Of a DNA stretch of 45,969 nucleotides, positions 1 through 8,087 are shown piece by piece. This stretch comes from an uncultured Arenicella sp. (GTDB lineage Bacteria; Pseudomonadota; Gammaproteobacteria; Arenicellales; Arenicellaceae): the NCBI GenBank assembly GCA_937922925.1, contig CALAKU010000051.1, positions 1 through 45,969 of the forward strand, read 5' to 3'. The stretch's first letter is position 1; the number at the start of each line of letters is the position of its first letter. The position numbers were made by a program, and so were the translations under genes. Below the pieces are notes generated by a model. It made no database searches, was not told where the DNA came from, and saw only the letters and a program-made list of their open reading frames with translations.

Positions 1-642
1 GCCCTGTTGTTTAGTAACAAAGGCGTGGATGGGCTAAAAGAAGATAACTTCGAGAAAGCATTTCATTACCTTAAGCTGGCGATTTCGCACTTTCCAAATA
101 ACCCCGATATGTGGGTTAACCTTGGCGCGGCTTATAAAGCCCAAGGCCAGCGAAAGCTAGCCGAACAAAGCTTTTTGCAAGCATTTAATATGCGCGATCG
201 AAATAATTTAGCAGCCAGCAATTTAGAGCGGCTTTATCGGGCACAAGGGCAGAATGCAAAAGCGAATCGCTTCGCCAAAAAGGCAGAAAGAGCACGTAAA
301 CGAAATCCGTATTATCAATACCAAGTGGCGCTTAAACAATTCAGTGATAGCGAGTACGATCAAAGCTTGAAATCCATCCGGCGAGCCATTCGAGTCTACG
401 ACGAAGACCATCGATTTTTTGGTCTGAGATCGAAAATTCATTTCGTGAAAAAGCGCTATATTCCAGCGCTTAAGGATTTAGAAAAAGCCTACATCCTGTC
501 CAAAGAAGAAAGCTTTCGAATGGAATACCAAGAGCGAGTTAAAACAATCATTGCGCGGGTTGAGGCCATTGCCCAAAACGCGGAAGCCGGCTCTCCCATT
601 CCTGCGGAGACCGTTCGTCTATTGGATCTCGATTTTTTTTAG
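1..642 (+). CDS. TPR-repeat protein, 5' end outside window
   Basis: The reading frame is open from the first base, so the gene starts upstream of the window; the TTG at 7 is only an internal codon. About 213 residues are visible. The N-terminal half has tetratricopeptide-like helix pairs: a block with YLKLAISHFPNN, then a canonical NLGAAYKAQGQRKLAEQSFLQAF unit split over residues 38-60, then a NLERLYRAQGQNAKANRFAKKAE-type unit. The second half is basic and helical with weaker repeats. TPR domains bind protein partners, but no catalytic domain is visible, so the partner and role are unknown. The missing N-terminus may hold a signal peptide or more repeats. It ends at TAG 640-642, four bases from the 3' end of the convergent hydrolase gene. 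Confidence 0.8.
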   Translation, partial: ALLFSNKGVDGLKEDNFEKAFHYLKLAISHFPNNPDMWVNLGAAYKAQGQRKLAEQSFLQAFNMRDRNNLAASNLERLYRAQGQNAKANRFAKKAERARKRNPYYQYQVALKQFSDSEYDQSLKSIRRAIRVYDEDHRFFGLRSKIHFVKKRYIPALKDLEKAYILSKEESFRMEYQERVKTIIARVEAIAQNAEAGSPIPAETVRLLDLDFF

Positions 643-646
643 CGCC

Positions 647-1708
647 TTAGCTCGCCCGCTGAAACCAAATCATGCCCTGGGCATCATGGTCACTGGTGAT
701 GCTGTGTTGGTCTATTAGATAATTTAGATGAGCCAACGTTTCACCGGTGGCGAATAAAGACTCTACTAAACTGAGCTCTCTATCAAACATGATTTTTCTG
801 GCTGCGGTGACATCGATGGGTTGATCCATGGCGGCTTGCAGACTTTCTAACTGCTCAAGATGGCCGTCGATTAACTGCTGCATACGCACATCAATCCCCC
901 GAAACGGCTCTTGGTGTGCAGGCAAAACCAGAGTCTCTTTGGGGATGGTATCGCGCAATCGCTCACAAGACTCCAACCAATCACGTAAGGGGTTGTCGTG
1001 CCGAGTCGAAGGGTACACGCTAATGTTAGACGAGATACGTGCAATGGCCTGATCGCCTGAAATCAACACGCCGAGTTCTTGGCAATACAAACAACTGTGC
1101 TCTGGCGAATGCCCATTGCCATGCACGACTTCCCAATTTCGCTCGCCTATTGAAAACGCATCACCGGCTTTGATAAACACACTTTGATCGGCTTGCAGGC
1201 GTGACTCGGGAGACTTGTCTTCGCTGCTCATAAATTGCAAATAACGATCAGTATGTGAATCGGGGAAACCAAGCTCTTTCGTGAAATCTCGGCTCATGGC
1301 CTCAAACGCGTTGTGATCTCGGTCGATCATGCTGCGGTAAGTTTCAAACTCCCCGCGGCTGATGTAAACCGGGCTATCGCACTCGCGGCTTAACCAAGCG
1401 GCCAAACCAATATGATCAGGATGATAGTGGGTCACGATGATACGACTCACCGACTGCGCATCTAAAAAGTGCTCGAAGACATTGCGCCAAACTTCCTTTG
1501 TTGGTTCATGGTCGTAGCCTGTATCTACTATCGTCCAGTGCTCGCCGTCTCGCAGTAGCCACAGATTAATATGGTCTAAGGCCATAGGAAGCGGCGTGCG
1601 CAGCCAGTAAACCCCATTTGCGACCTCGAACGGTTCGCCTATCTTTGGGCTCCATCGTTTTTCAAACGGGTACTCTAGTTCGCCTGCAAGGTCGTTTGAC
1701 TGGGCCAT
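647..1708 (-). CDS. MBL-fold metallo-hydrolase
   Basis: A 353-residue protein with the metallo-beta-lactamase fold. The metal-binding signature HxHxDH is present as H94-Y-H96-P-D98-H99, preceded by the typical strand ending VDTGY near residue 62. Further metal ligands are expected at the conserved histidines in VVHGNGHSPEH, the aspartate in LISGDQ, and LPAHQEP. The C-terminal 80 residues look like the small helical or winged-helix extension found in the LACTB2/glyoxalase-II-like branch. No signal peptide is seen, so it is probably cytoplasmic. The substrate cannot be told from sequence; thioester, lactone or RNA hydrolysis are all known in this superfamily. It stands alone and is divergent from the sulfite reductase cluster across a 314-bp gap. 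Confidence 0.85.
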   Translation of the reverse strand: MAQSNDLAGELEYPFEKRWSPKIGEPFEVANGVYWLRTPLPMALDHINLWLLRDGEHWTIVDTGYDHEPTKEVWRNVFEHFLDAQSVSRIIVTHYHPDHIGLAAWLSRECDSPVYISRGEFETYRSMIDRDHNAFEAMSRDFTKELGFPDSHTDRYLQFMSSEDKSPESRLQADQSVFIKAGDAFSIGERNWEVVHGNGHSPEHSCLYCQELGVLISGDQAIARISSNISVYPSTRHDNPLRDWLESCERLRDTIPKETLVLPAHQEPFRGIDVRMQQLIDGHLEQLESLQAAMDQPIDVTAARKIMFDRELSLVESLFATGETLAHLNYLIDQHSITSDHDAQGMIWFQRAS

Positions 1709-1844
1709 GTGGATTTTCTACCTTTTTTGTTGGCCTCGCATGATAATCAAATCTGGCTGCACAAGCTGTGACCATTTTCATTATAAAATGAGCATTGCTC
1801 GTAAAGCGTGGCTCAAACCCTGGACACAAACGTTTTTGCTAAGC

Positions 1845-1872
1845 TTGAGCTATATACGCAAAACGCTATAAG
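1845..1872 (+). promoter_or_regulatory. Candidate promoter for the sulfite reductase cluster
   Basis: The -35-like TTGAGC (1845-1850) is separated by 16 bp from a -10-like TATAAG (1867-1872). Initiation near 1879 would give a leader of roughly 140 nt that includes the hairpins at 1896-1952. This is a consensus match only. Confidence 0.4.
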
Positions 1873-1895
1873 GCTATAAGTTCTTATTCCTTTTA

Positions 1896-1932
1896 CTGAT
1901 ATCGCTCACGCGATATATTGAGTGGGTATCAG
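1896..1932 (+). promoter_or_regulatory. Structured leader with alternative stems
   Basis: ATATCGC (1899-1905) pairs perfectly with GCGATAT (1910-1916) over a TCAC loop. CTGATA (1896-1901) can instead pair with TATCAG (1927-1932) and enclose a shorter version of the same hairpin. The two states share bases and so compete. The element abuts a terminator-like hairpin, as expected for an attenuator or riboswitch-type control element. No known riboswitch class was recognised. Confidence 0.4.
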
Positions 1933-1952
1933 GGGCGGTTTCGCCCTTTTTT
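1933..1952 (+). terminator. Terminator-like hairpin in the leader
   Basis: GGGCG (1933-1937) and CGCCC (1942-1946) pair over a GTTT loop and are followed by six T residues. This looks like an intrinsic terminator, but it lies about 70 bp upstream of the first gene it would serve, downstream of the candidate promoter, so it would act as an attenuator. Confidence 0.6.
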
Positions 1953-2022
1953 AATGGGTTTTATGTCTGCTTTGCCCAAGTAAATAAAGCATTTTTGCAC
2001 TTACATCCAGTTAGGTAATGCC

Positions 2023-3690
2023 ATGTATCAATACGATGCGGTCGACAAAACTATTGTTAACGAACGGGTTGCGCAATTTCGCGATCAAGTAGAACGCCAC
2101 CTTAGAGGCGAACTCAGTGCTGCCGATTTGCAACACTTACGTTTGCGCAATGGCTTGTATATGCAAATCCATGCGCACATGCTGCGCGTATCAATTCCGT
2201 ACGGCATGATCAACAGCGATCAAATGCGCACCTTGGCTCATATTGCGCGTAAGTACGATAAAGGTTACGGCCACTTCACCACGCGCCAAAACATTCAATA
2301 CAATTGGCCGAACCTGAAAGACGTACCCGACATTCTGCACGATTTAGCCGAAGTGGAAATGCACGCCATGCAAACCAGCGGCAATTGCATCCGCAATATT
2401 TCTTCTGATCAATACGCTGGTGTAGCGCCTGATGAGATTATCGACCCGCGCCCCTATTGCGAGATAATCCGCCAGTGGTCTACGCTGCATCCCGAATTTT
2501 ACTGGTTGCCGCGTAAGTTCAAAATCGCCGTGACCGGCGCAACTAACGATAGAGCCGCCGTGCAGTTTCATGACATTGGGCTAGAAGTTGTTAGAAAAGA
2601 CGGCGACCAAAATGCAGAGGTTGGTTTTAGAGTTTACGTTGGCGGCGGCATGGGTCGCACGCCAGTGATTGGCAAAGTCATTAAGGAGTTCTTAGCTCGC
2701 GACGATATCCTGTCGTATTGTGAGGCCATCCTGCGTGTTTATAACTTGCACGGTCGGCGCGACAATAAATACAAGGCGCGCATTAAGATTTTAGTGAATG
2801 CGTTTGGTATCGATAAGTTTCGCGACGAAGTGGAGGCCGAGTGGGCGCATATTAAAGACAGCCAACTTAAACTGCATGAAGTTGATTTCGACGCGATGGC
2901 TAAATTCTTTCCATTACCGAGTTACGAAGATTTAGCTCAAGGCGATGAGCGAGTAGAAAAGTGGCGCCAACTCGATTCTCGTTTTAAGGCGTGGGTCGAC
3001 AATAATACCGTTGCTCATAAACAAAGCGGATATCGCATCGTTAATATTTCTTTGAAAGAACATAGCGTGGCGCCAGGCGATATTACCGATACTCAAATGG
3101 AAGCCGTTGCGGATATCGCCGAGCAATATTCCTTTGCCGAGATACGATCTACTCACGAGCAAAACTTAGTGCTCGCCGATGTTCGCGAACAAGACCTACT
3201 TGAAGTTTGGAAAGCCCTTGATGCCGTTAACTTAGCCACCGCGAATATCGGTTCGGTGAATGACATGATTTGCTGCCCCGGCCTAGACTTTTGTTCGTTA
3301 GCGAACGCCAGTTCCATCTCCGTGGCCAAGCAGATTAATGAACGCTTTGACAACGATGATGAGCTGTATGACATTGGTGAAGTTAAACTCAAAATGTCGG
3401 GGTGCATGAACGCCTGCGGCCATCATCATGTGGGCCACATTGGAATCTTGGGCGTCGATAAGAAAGGCGAAGAGTGGTATCAGCTTACCGTTGGCGGCGA
3501 TGCCACCAATTCCGCCGAACTGGGTACCCGCCTCGGCCCCGCCATCGCTAAAGACAATGTCAGCGACGCCATTGGTGATATTCTGGATGTCTACCGCGAC
3601 CAACGCAGCGACGATGAACGCCTATTAGATACCTTCCGCCGCATTGGTATTGAACCTTTTAAAGAACGTGTTTACGCGGAGCAAGCCTAA
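2023..3690 (+). CDS. cysI: Sulfite/nitrite reductase hemoprotein
   Basis: A 555-residue enzyme of the siroheme and [4Fe-4S] nitrite/sulfite reductase family, which reduces sulfite to sulfide for cysteine synthesis by six-electron transfer. The two halves each start with a ferredoxin-like half-domain (residues about 45-105 and 330-395). The cluster-ligand cysteines are seen as C418-x5-C424 and C461-x3-C465; C465 would bridge cluster and siroheme. The partner DUF934 gene directly downstream is typical of assimilatory sulfite reductase loci in Pseudomonas-like gammaproteobacteria, which favours sulfite over nitrite. No flavoprotein CysJ gene is adjacent, so the electron donor may be ferredoxin or another reductase. 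The stop TAA overlaps the next ATG by one base. Confidence 0.9.
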   Translation: MYQYDAVDKTIVNERVAQFRDQVERHLRGELSAADLQHLRLRNGLYMQIHAHMLRVSIPYGMINSDQMRTLAHIARKYDKGYGHFTTRQNIQYNWPNLKDVPDILHDLAEVEMHAMQTSGNCIRNISSDQYAGVAPDEIIDPRPYCEIIRQWSTLHPEFYWLPRKFKIAVTGATNDRAAVQFHDIGLEVVRKDGDQNAEVGFRVYVGGGMGRTPVIGKVIKEFLARDDILSYCEAILRVYNLHGRRDNKYKARIKILVNAFGIDKFRDEVEAEWAHIKDSQLKLHEVDFDAMAKFFPLPSYEDLAQGDERVEKWRQLDSRFKAWVDNNTVAHKQSGYRIVNISLKEHSVAPGDITDTQMEAVADIAEQYSFAEIRSTHEQNLVLADVREQDLLEVWKALDAVNLATANIGSVNDMICCPGLDFCSLANASSISVAKQINERFDNDDELYDIGEVKLKMSGCMNACGHHHVGHIGILGVDKKGEEWYQLTVGGDATNSAELGTRLGPAIAKDNVSDAIGDILDVYRDQRSDDERLLDTFRRIGIEPFKERVYAEQA

Positions 3691-4277
3691 TGAGTACCGC
3701 CACAGCTAATCGCGCCATTAAGGCGCGCGCCAAAGCATCGCCCGATCGCATCCAAACCGATGTCGTTAATGCTCAAGCAATCGTTGACCAGCAGCTTGTC
3801 GATAACGCCTTACACCATGTGGCGGAACATGACGAACTTACACTCGAGACATTGCCCGACGGCGATATCAGTGTGCCACTGACGTTTTACTTAGAACACA
3901 AAGCCGCATTACATGAGCGCGAATCGCAAGTCGCCGTGCAAGTCGCGGCCGACGAAGATGTTGCCGATATTGCCGATCACTTAAATGACATTCAAATGAT
4001 CGTGCTGCCTTTTGTCGCGCAAATTGATGGCCGCTCATACTCCCTGGCGTATTTACTGCGAACCCGCTATGGCTTTAAAGGCCAGCTTCGGGCGATAGGC
4101 TATGTTCGGCTCGATCAGCTTGGGTTTTTAAGCCGTGTGGGCTTCGACGCATTTGAATTGCATGAAGGCGATGACTACCAAGCTGCTCTGAAAGCGTTTT
4201 TAGAATTCAGCGAGGTGTATCAACCCTCGGCCGACGAAGGGCGACTCATTTTCGCTCGCCGCCGCGTCACACATTAG
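3690..4277 (+). CDS. DUF934 protein, sulfite reductase partner
   Basis: A 195-residue protein of the DUF934 family. The family hallmark region is LPFVAQIDGRSYSLAYLLRTRYGFKG, split here across residues 110-135, followed by GQLRAIGYVRLDQLGFLSRVGFDAF. The first 60 residues are variable. Members almost always lie next to siroheme sulfite reductase and are annotated only as a possible oxidoreductase or accessory factor; the biochemical role is not established. Its start overlaps the stop of the reductase by one base, so translation is very likely coupled and the two proteins made in similar amounts. No signal peptide or membrane segment is present. Confidence 0.85.
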   Translation: MSTATANRAIKARAKASPDRIQTDVVNAQAIVDQQLVDNALHHVAEHDELTLETLPDGDISVPLTFYLEHKAALHERESQVAVQVAADEDVADIADHLNDIQMIVLPFVAQIDGRSYSLAYLLRTRYGFKGQLRAIGYVRLDQLGFLSRVGFDAFELHEGDDYQAALKAFLEFSEVYQPSADEGRLIFARRRVTH

Positions 4278-4297
4278 TCTCAGAGTGCGCTTGTAAC

Positions 4298-4597
4298 ATG
4301 CACATTACTTTTGTTAAGAAGATTCTCGATGACGGCCAACTCTGCAAAAAATGCCGCGAGGTTCACGAGCGCCTAGAAAGTGACGGTGTCATGCCGTTAA
4401 TCAATGAGGTGGTCATCGCCGACAGCCGCGATGCCGAGTCGGCGGGCATGAAACTCGCACGACAATACCAAGTGGAACGCGCACCGTTCTTTATTGTTGA
4501 GCAGGAAAAAAAACAACTGGTGTTCGATGTGTACTTTAAACTGCGTAAACACTTAGTCAAGAACGGTGCGCTGTCGTTACAAGCAAAGGCGCTTTAG
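4298..4597 (+). CDS. Thioredoxin-like protein with CKKC motif
   Basis: A 99-residue protein with a redox-active-looking C16-K-K-C19 after a short first strand, and a cis-proline-like APFF at residues 62-65, the two landmarks of the thioredoxin fold. The helix between them is charged and the C-terminus ends in a basic helix. It begins 20 bp after the DUF934 gene and on the same strand, so it is likely cotranscribed with the sulfite reductase. A role in passing electrons or in keeping the sulfur-assimilation proteins reduced is an inference from position. The CxxC dipeptide KK differs from thioredoxin (GP) and glutaredoxin (PY), so its redox potential may differ too. Confidence 0.75.
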   Translation: MHITFVKKILDDGQLCKKCREVHERLESDGVMPLINEVVIADSRDAESAGMKLARQYQVERAPFFIVEQEKKQLVFDVYFKLRKHLVKNGALSLQAKAL

Positions 4598-4602
4598 CCA
4601 GT

Positions 4603-4704
4603 ATGGATGCCAACACATTATTAAAACTTGCCATTATCGTATTTATCTTTTTAATGCCGGCCGTCTTAGTTTGGCTGGTAATCAAAAATAATAAAGATAA
4701 TTAG
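4603..4704 (+). CDS. 33-residue single-span membrane peptide
   Basis: A small ORF (ATG 4603, TAG 4702-4704) starts 5 bp after the thioredoxin-like gene. It encodes a short polar N-terminus (MDANT), one hydrophobic span of about 22 residues rich in L, I, V, F and A, and a basic/polar tail (KNNKDN). This layout, with positive residues after the span, is typical of bitopic small proteins with the tail inside the cytoplasm. A second ATG at 4607 is out of frame. The stop overlaps the 3' end of the convergent ydfG-like gene by four bases. The function is unknown. Its place as last gene of the cluster makes chance less likely, but expression is unproven. Confidence 0.55.
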   Translation: MDANTLLKLAIIVFIFLMPAVLVWLVIKNNKDN

Positions 4705-5459
4705 GCCGTATCTTTGTGCACCGCCAAACCCGCTGAGGCTTGGCAGGTAGGCATGACCTCTAGGCGATTCACATTCATGTGCTCGGGTTGCTCGATGACC
4801 CAGCGAATACTGCGTGCAATGTCATCAGGTTGCAGTGGCTTACAATGGTCGTAGATTTGGGAAGCGCTCTGCTCATCACCGTGATAACGCACTTGGCTGA
4901 ATTCTGTGCCTTCGACCAAGCCGGGGATTAAATTCGTAACCCGCACCTTGGTACCGAGTAAGTCTGCTCGTAAACTCATCGAAAAGTGATCGACAAAGGC
5001 TTTGCTTGCCCCGTAGACATTGCCACCTTTATAGGCGTGCAAGCCTGCGGTGGAGCCAACATTGATAATTTGCCCGCGGTTGCGCTCTATCATCTGTGGC
5101 ACCAGCAAATGCGTCATTGACGCTAGGCCAGCGCAGTTGGTACTGATCATGGTTTGCCAATCTTCCCACCGGCTATTTTGTGTTGGCTCAACCCCTAGAG
5201 CTAAACCAGCATTATTTATAAGCACGTCAATGTGTTTAAACGACCCTGGTAGATTTTGAAGTGCCGTAGTCAAGGTTTCCCGTTCAGTAATATCCGCTTG
5301 AATGATATGCGGCTTAGCGTTAAGTGAATCGGCCAACTCTGCAAGCTTGTCTTTGCGACGAGCCAACAAAACGAGCTGATAGCCAGCGCTATCGAGTTCA
5401 ATCGCTGTGGCTCGCCCAAACCCAGAAGAGGCGCCGGTGATTAAAACGGTCTTAGTCAT
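4701..5459 (-). CDS. ydfG: YdfG-like short-chain dehydrogenase
   Basis: A 252-residue classical short-chain dehydrogenase/reductase. The cofactor motif TGASSGFG is at residues 9-16, NNAG in the middle, and the catalytic S...Y-x3-K set as GSTAG and YGASK. It resembles E. coli YdfG along its whole length, including NNAGLALG, GHIINxGSTAG-like and GGNVYGASKAFV segments, so the likely activity is NADP-dependent oxidation of L-allo-threonine, serine or 3-hydroxy acids, and reduction of malonic semialdehyde. The arginines after the second strand (LLARRKDK) favour NADP. Its ATG overlaps the pepN stop as ATGA, which implies translational coupling. The protein is cytoplasmic. Confidence 0.87.
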   Translation of the reverse strand: MTKTVLITGASSGFGRATAIELDSAGYQLVLLARRKDKLAELADSLNAKPHIIQADITERETLTTALQNLPGSFKHIDVLINNAGLALGVEPTQNSRWEDWQTMISTNCAGLASMTHLLVPQMIERNRGQIINVGSTAGLHAYKGGNVYGASKAFVDHFSMSLRADLLGTKVRVTNLIPGLVEGTEFSQVRYHGDEQSASQIYDHCKPLQPDDIARSIRWVIEQPEHMNVNRLEVMPTCQASAGLAVHKDTA

Positions 5460-8059
5460 TCACTTAAGGCCTTGCTAACAATCTCTTTAACATCGCGAGC
5501 TAATTGCGGTTGCGATGCAATGCGCTCGAGTTGGGTTTTCATCAGTTCGCTATTCGGTGCAACCAAGCCACGCCAATTATTAAACACACTGACCAAGCGG
5601 GCGGCTATCTGCGGATTCAAGTCGTTAAGCTCAATGACTTTGTCAGCCACAAACGCGTAACCCAGACCGTCTTGTCGATGAAAGCCGACAAAGTTGGCAC
5701 TAAATGCACCAATCAACGCCCGCACTTTATTGGGGTTATTAATCGAGAACGCAGAGTGATCACATAACCGAGTCACCTGTTCTAAAACATCGTCTTGATA
5801 CGAAAGGGCCTGCATGGAAAACCATTTGTCGAGCACCAAGGTTTCGTGTTGCCAGCTTTGATAGAAGTCATCAAGCAGCACATCGCGTTCTGGATACTGC
5901 GAATTGATCAGCGCACCAAAGGCGGCCAAACGATCCGTCATATTAGTCGCCACATGGTATTGGTGGCTCGCGAGTGCGTGATAGGCTGCTTGCTCGGTTG
6001 CTACCAAATAATCTAAGGCCGTGTTTTTAAGCGCGCGTTCAGCCATTGCTTCGGCATCTAACACAAAGCCAATGCGATGATTGTTGTTGGCATAGACCGC
6101 ATGAAATTGAGATTCAAGATCGCGCGCTAATTTTTGTTTTAAGGCTTCGCGTACGGTTGATATAGCCAAAGGATCAATAGGCGAGCTCAGCTCAGCGATG
6201 TACGCACTGGACGGCAGTGACAACATTTGCGCAAAAACGGCTTTGTCTGCTGGAGGGTCCAACATAAGTTGCTCTAGCGCGCCTACCGCCGAGGCATAGC
6301 GATTAGCATCTATCGTTTGATTGCTTAATGCCGGCAATAGTATACGCAGGTAAAGCTCTTGCATGGCTTCCCAACGAGCAAAACCATTGTCATCCATCGC
6401 CACCAATTCTACGAGTTCTTCGGTACTGCGATCAAAGTCACATTTTACCGGTGCTGAAAAATCTCGCAGAACCGAGACCACCGGCATTTTCTCTAGACCC
6501 TCAAATGCAAAGTCTTGTTGTGTTTTATCAACAATTAGTACTCGCTCTTCAAGTTTAGCCCCATCCTGATCAAATAAGGCCACAGCAACCGGTATACAAA
6601 ATGGTTGCTTCGATTCGGCTGGCTGGTTTGGCGTGGCAGGGCAGCTCTGTGCTATCGAAAGTACTAATCGCCCTTGATCAAACTGTCTTTGTATTTTGAT
6701 CTCTGGGGTACCTGACTGTGTGTACCACAAACGAAATTGCTGTAAGTCTGCTTGGTTTGCCTCTTCCATGCATTGCACAAAATCTTCCGTAGTCACCGCC
6801 TGGCCATCAAAGCGATCAAAGTATAAATCTGTGCCTTGTCGAAAGCCATCTGCGCCTACTAGGCGATGCATCATGCGAATGACTTCAGCGCCTTTGTCGT
6901 ACACCGTAGCCGTATAAAAATTATTGATTTCTTGATACGAGTCAGGCCGCACTGGATGCGCCATCGGCCCAGCGTCTTCTTTAAACTGATACGCGCGCAA
7001 AATTTGCACGTCCTTAATTCGCTTAACGGCGCGCGACCCCATGTCTGCGCTGAACTGTTGATCACGAAACACGGTAAAGCCCTCTTTGAGGCTCAATTGA
7101 AACCAATCTCGACACGTGACCCGATTGCCCGACCAATTATGAAAGTACTCATGACCAATCACACTTTCAATGCCTTCAAAGTCAGTATCGGTTGCGGTGT
7201 GTTGACTGGCTAACACGTATTTTGAGTTAAAGACGTTCAGGCCTTTATTTTCCATCGCGCCCATGTTGAAGTCATCAACCGCGACGATGTTATACACATC
7301 GAGATCGTATTCACGACCATACTTTTGCTCATCCCAACGCATGGAATTTTTAAGGCTGTTCATGGCATGCTGGCACTTATCTATGTTGTGCGCTTGTGTG
7401 TAAATATTGAGTTCGACTGCGTTACCAGATTGAGTCACAAACTGATCTGAAATCGATTTTAGGTCGCCGGCGACGAGTGCAAAAAGATAACTTGGCTTGG
7501 GGTGTGGGTCGTGCCATTGGCTCCAATGCTGACCGTCTTCGTGGTCGCCGTGCGCCTGTGGATTACCATTGGCGAGTAACACCGGATACTGTTCTTTGTC
7601 GGCATGCAGCGTCACAGTATAGGTGCTTAGAACGTCCGGGCGATCTAGGAAATAAGTGATGCGACGAAAACCTTCGGCCTCGCATTGTGTGCAAAAATTC
7701 CCGCTCGATTGATAAAGGCCAGAGAGCGACGTGTTCGCCTTGGGCTGTACTTTGGTGACTATTTTGATCAGCGCTTCGTCGTCTTGCAGTTCTAACGTAA
7801 GCTGTGTTTTGGTGAGTTCAAAATCGATGCTCTTGCCATCGACTGAAACCGATTCCAACTCCAGTTTTTCACCATCTAACACAAGGGGCCGCTTGTGGCT
7901 GCCGTTGCGCACAACCGACATGGTCGAGACGACTTTGGTATCGGGGACAGCCAAAAAGAACTCCAGATCAACATGTATGATCAAAAAGTCTGGCTCTGTA
8001 TAGTCCTTTAAATAAACGGTAGCTTGACTTACTTTGGGGGCAACATCATTTTCTAACAT
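5456..8059 (-). CDS. pepN: Aminopeptidase N
   Basis: An M1-family zinc aminopeptidase of 867 residues from the chosen start, close to the 870 of E. coli PepN. The exopeptidase motif GAMEN and the zinc motif HEYFHNW (H303, E304, H307) are present, with the third ligand glutamate in LKEGFTVF. An in-frame start at 8191 would add 44 residues that look unlike the family and would overlap the upstream gene, so ATG 8057-8059 (MLENDVAPK) is preferred. It trims N-terminal residues from peptides in the cytoplasm. It lies 28 bp after rnm and overlaps ydfG by four bases, as part of a leftward run. Confidence 0.95.
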   Translation of the reverse strand: MLENDVAPKVSQATVYLKDYTEPDFLIIHVDLEFFLAVPDTKVVSTMSVVRNGSHKRPLVLDGEKLELESVSVDGKSIDFELTKTQLTLELQDDEALIKIVTKVQPKANTSLSGLYQSSGNFCTQCEAEGFRRITYFLDRPDVLSTYTVTLHADKEQYPVLLANGNPQAHGDHEDGQHWSQWHDPHPKPSYLFALVAGDLKSISDQFVTQSGNAVELNIYTQAHNIDKCQHAMNSLKNSMRWDEQKYGREYDLDVYNIVAVDDFNMGAMENKGLNVFNSKYVLASQHTATDTDFEGIESVIGHEYFHNWSGNRVTCRDWFQLSLKEGFTVFRDQQFSADMGSRAVKRIKDVQILRAYQFKEDAGPMAHPVRPDSYQEINNFYTATVYDKGAEVIRMMHRLVGADGFRQGTDLYFDRFDGQAVTTEDFVQCMEEANQADLQQFRLWYTQSGTPEIKIQRQFDQGRLVLSIAQSCPATPNQPAESKQPFCIPVAVALFDQDGAKLEERVLIVDKTQQDFAFEGLEKMPVVSVLRDFSAPVKCDFDRSTEELVELVAMDDNGFARWEAMQELYLRILLPALSNQTIDANRYASAVGALEQLMLDPPADKAVFAQMLSLPSSAYIAELSSPIDPLAISTVREALKQKLARDLESQFHAVYANNNHRIGFVLDAEAMAERALKNTALDYLVATEQAAYHALASHQYHVATNMTDRLAAFGALINSQYPERDVLLDDFYQSWQHETLVLDKWFSMQALSYQDDVLEQVTRLCDHSAFSINNPNKVRALIGAFSANFVGFHRQDGLGYAFVADKVIELNDLNPQIAARLVSVFNNWRGLVAPNSELMKTQLERIASQPQLARDVKEIVSKALSE

Positions 8060-8087
8060 GGTAGGGCGAATCAGGGTTTGTAAGGGT

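Larger units (their letters stand above)
1709..2022. other. Divergent intergenic region with long leader
   Basis: This 314-bp gap separates the leftward hydrolase from the rightward sulfite reductase. It contains a candidate rightward promoter (1845-1872), nested inverted repeats (1896-1932) and a terminator-shaped hairpin (1933-1952), all before the first gene of the cluster. No gene of convincing length was found; a 9-codon ORF at 1954-1983 lacks supporting features. Confidence 0.6.

Noticed and set aside
1896..1952. Known SAM or cobalamin riboswitch
   Set aside because: The element is too short and lacks the conserved cores I can recall; kept only as an unnamed candidate leader structure.
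1954..1983. Nine-codon leader peptide in the cysI leader
   Set aside because: It lies after the terminator hairpin and has no cysteine or methionine run that would fit translational attenuation.
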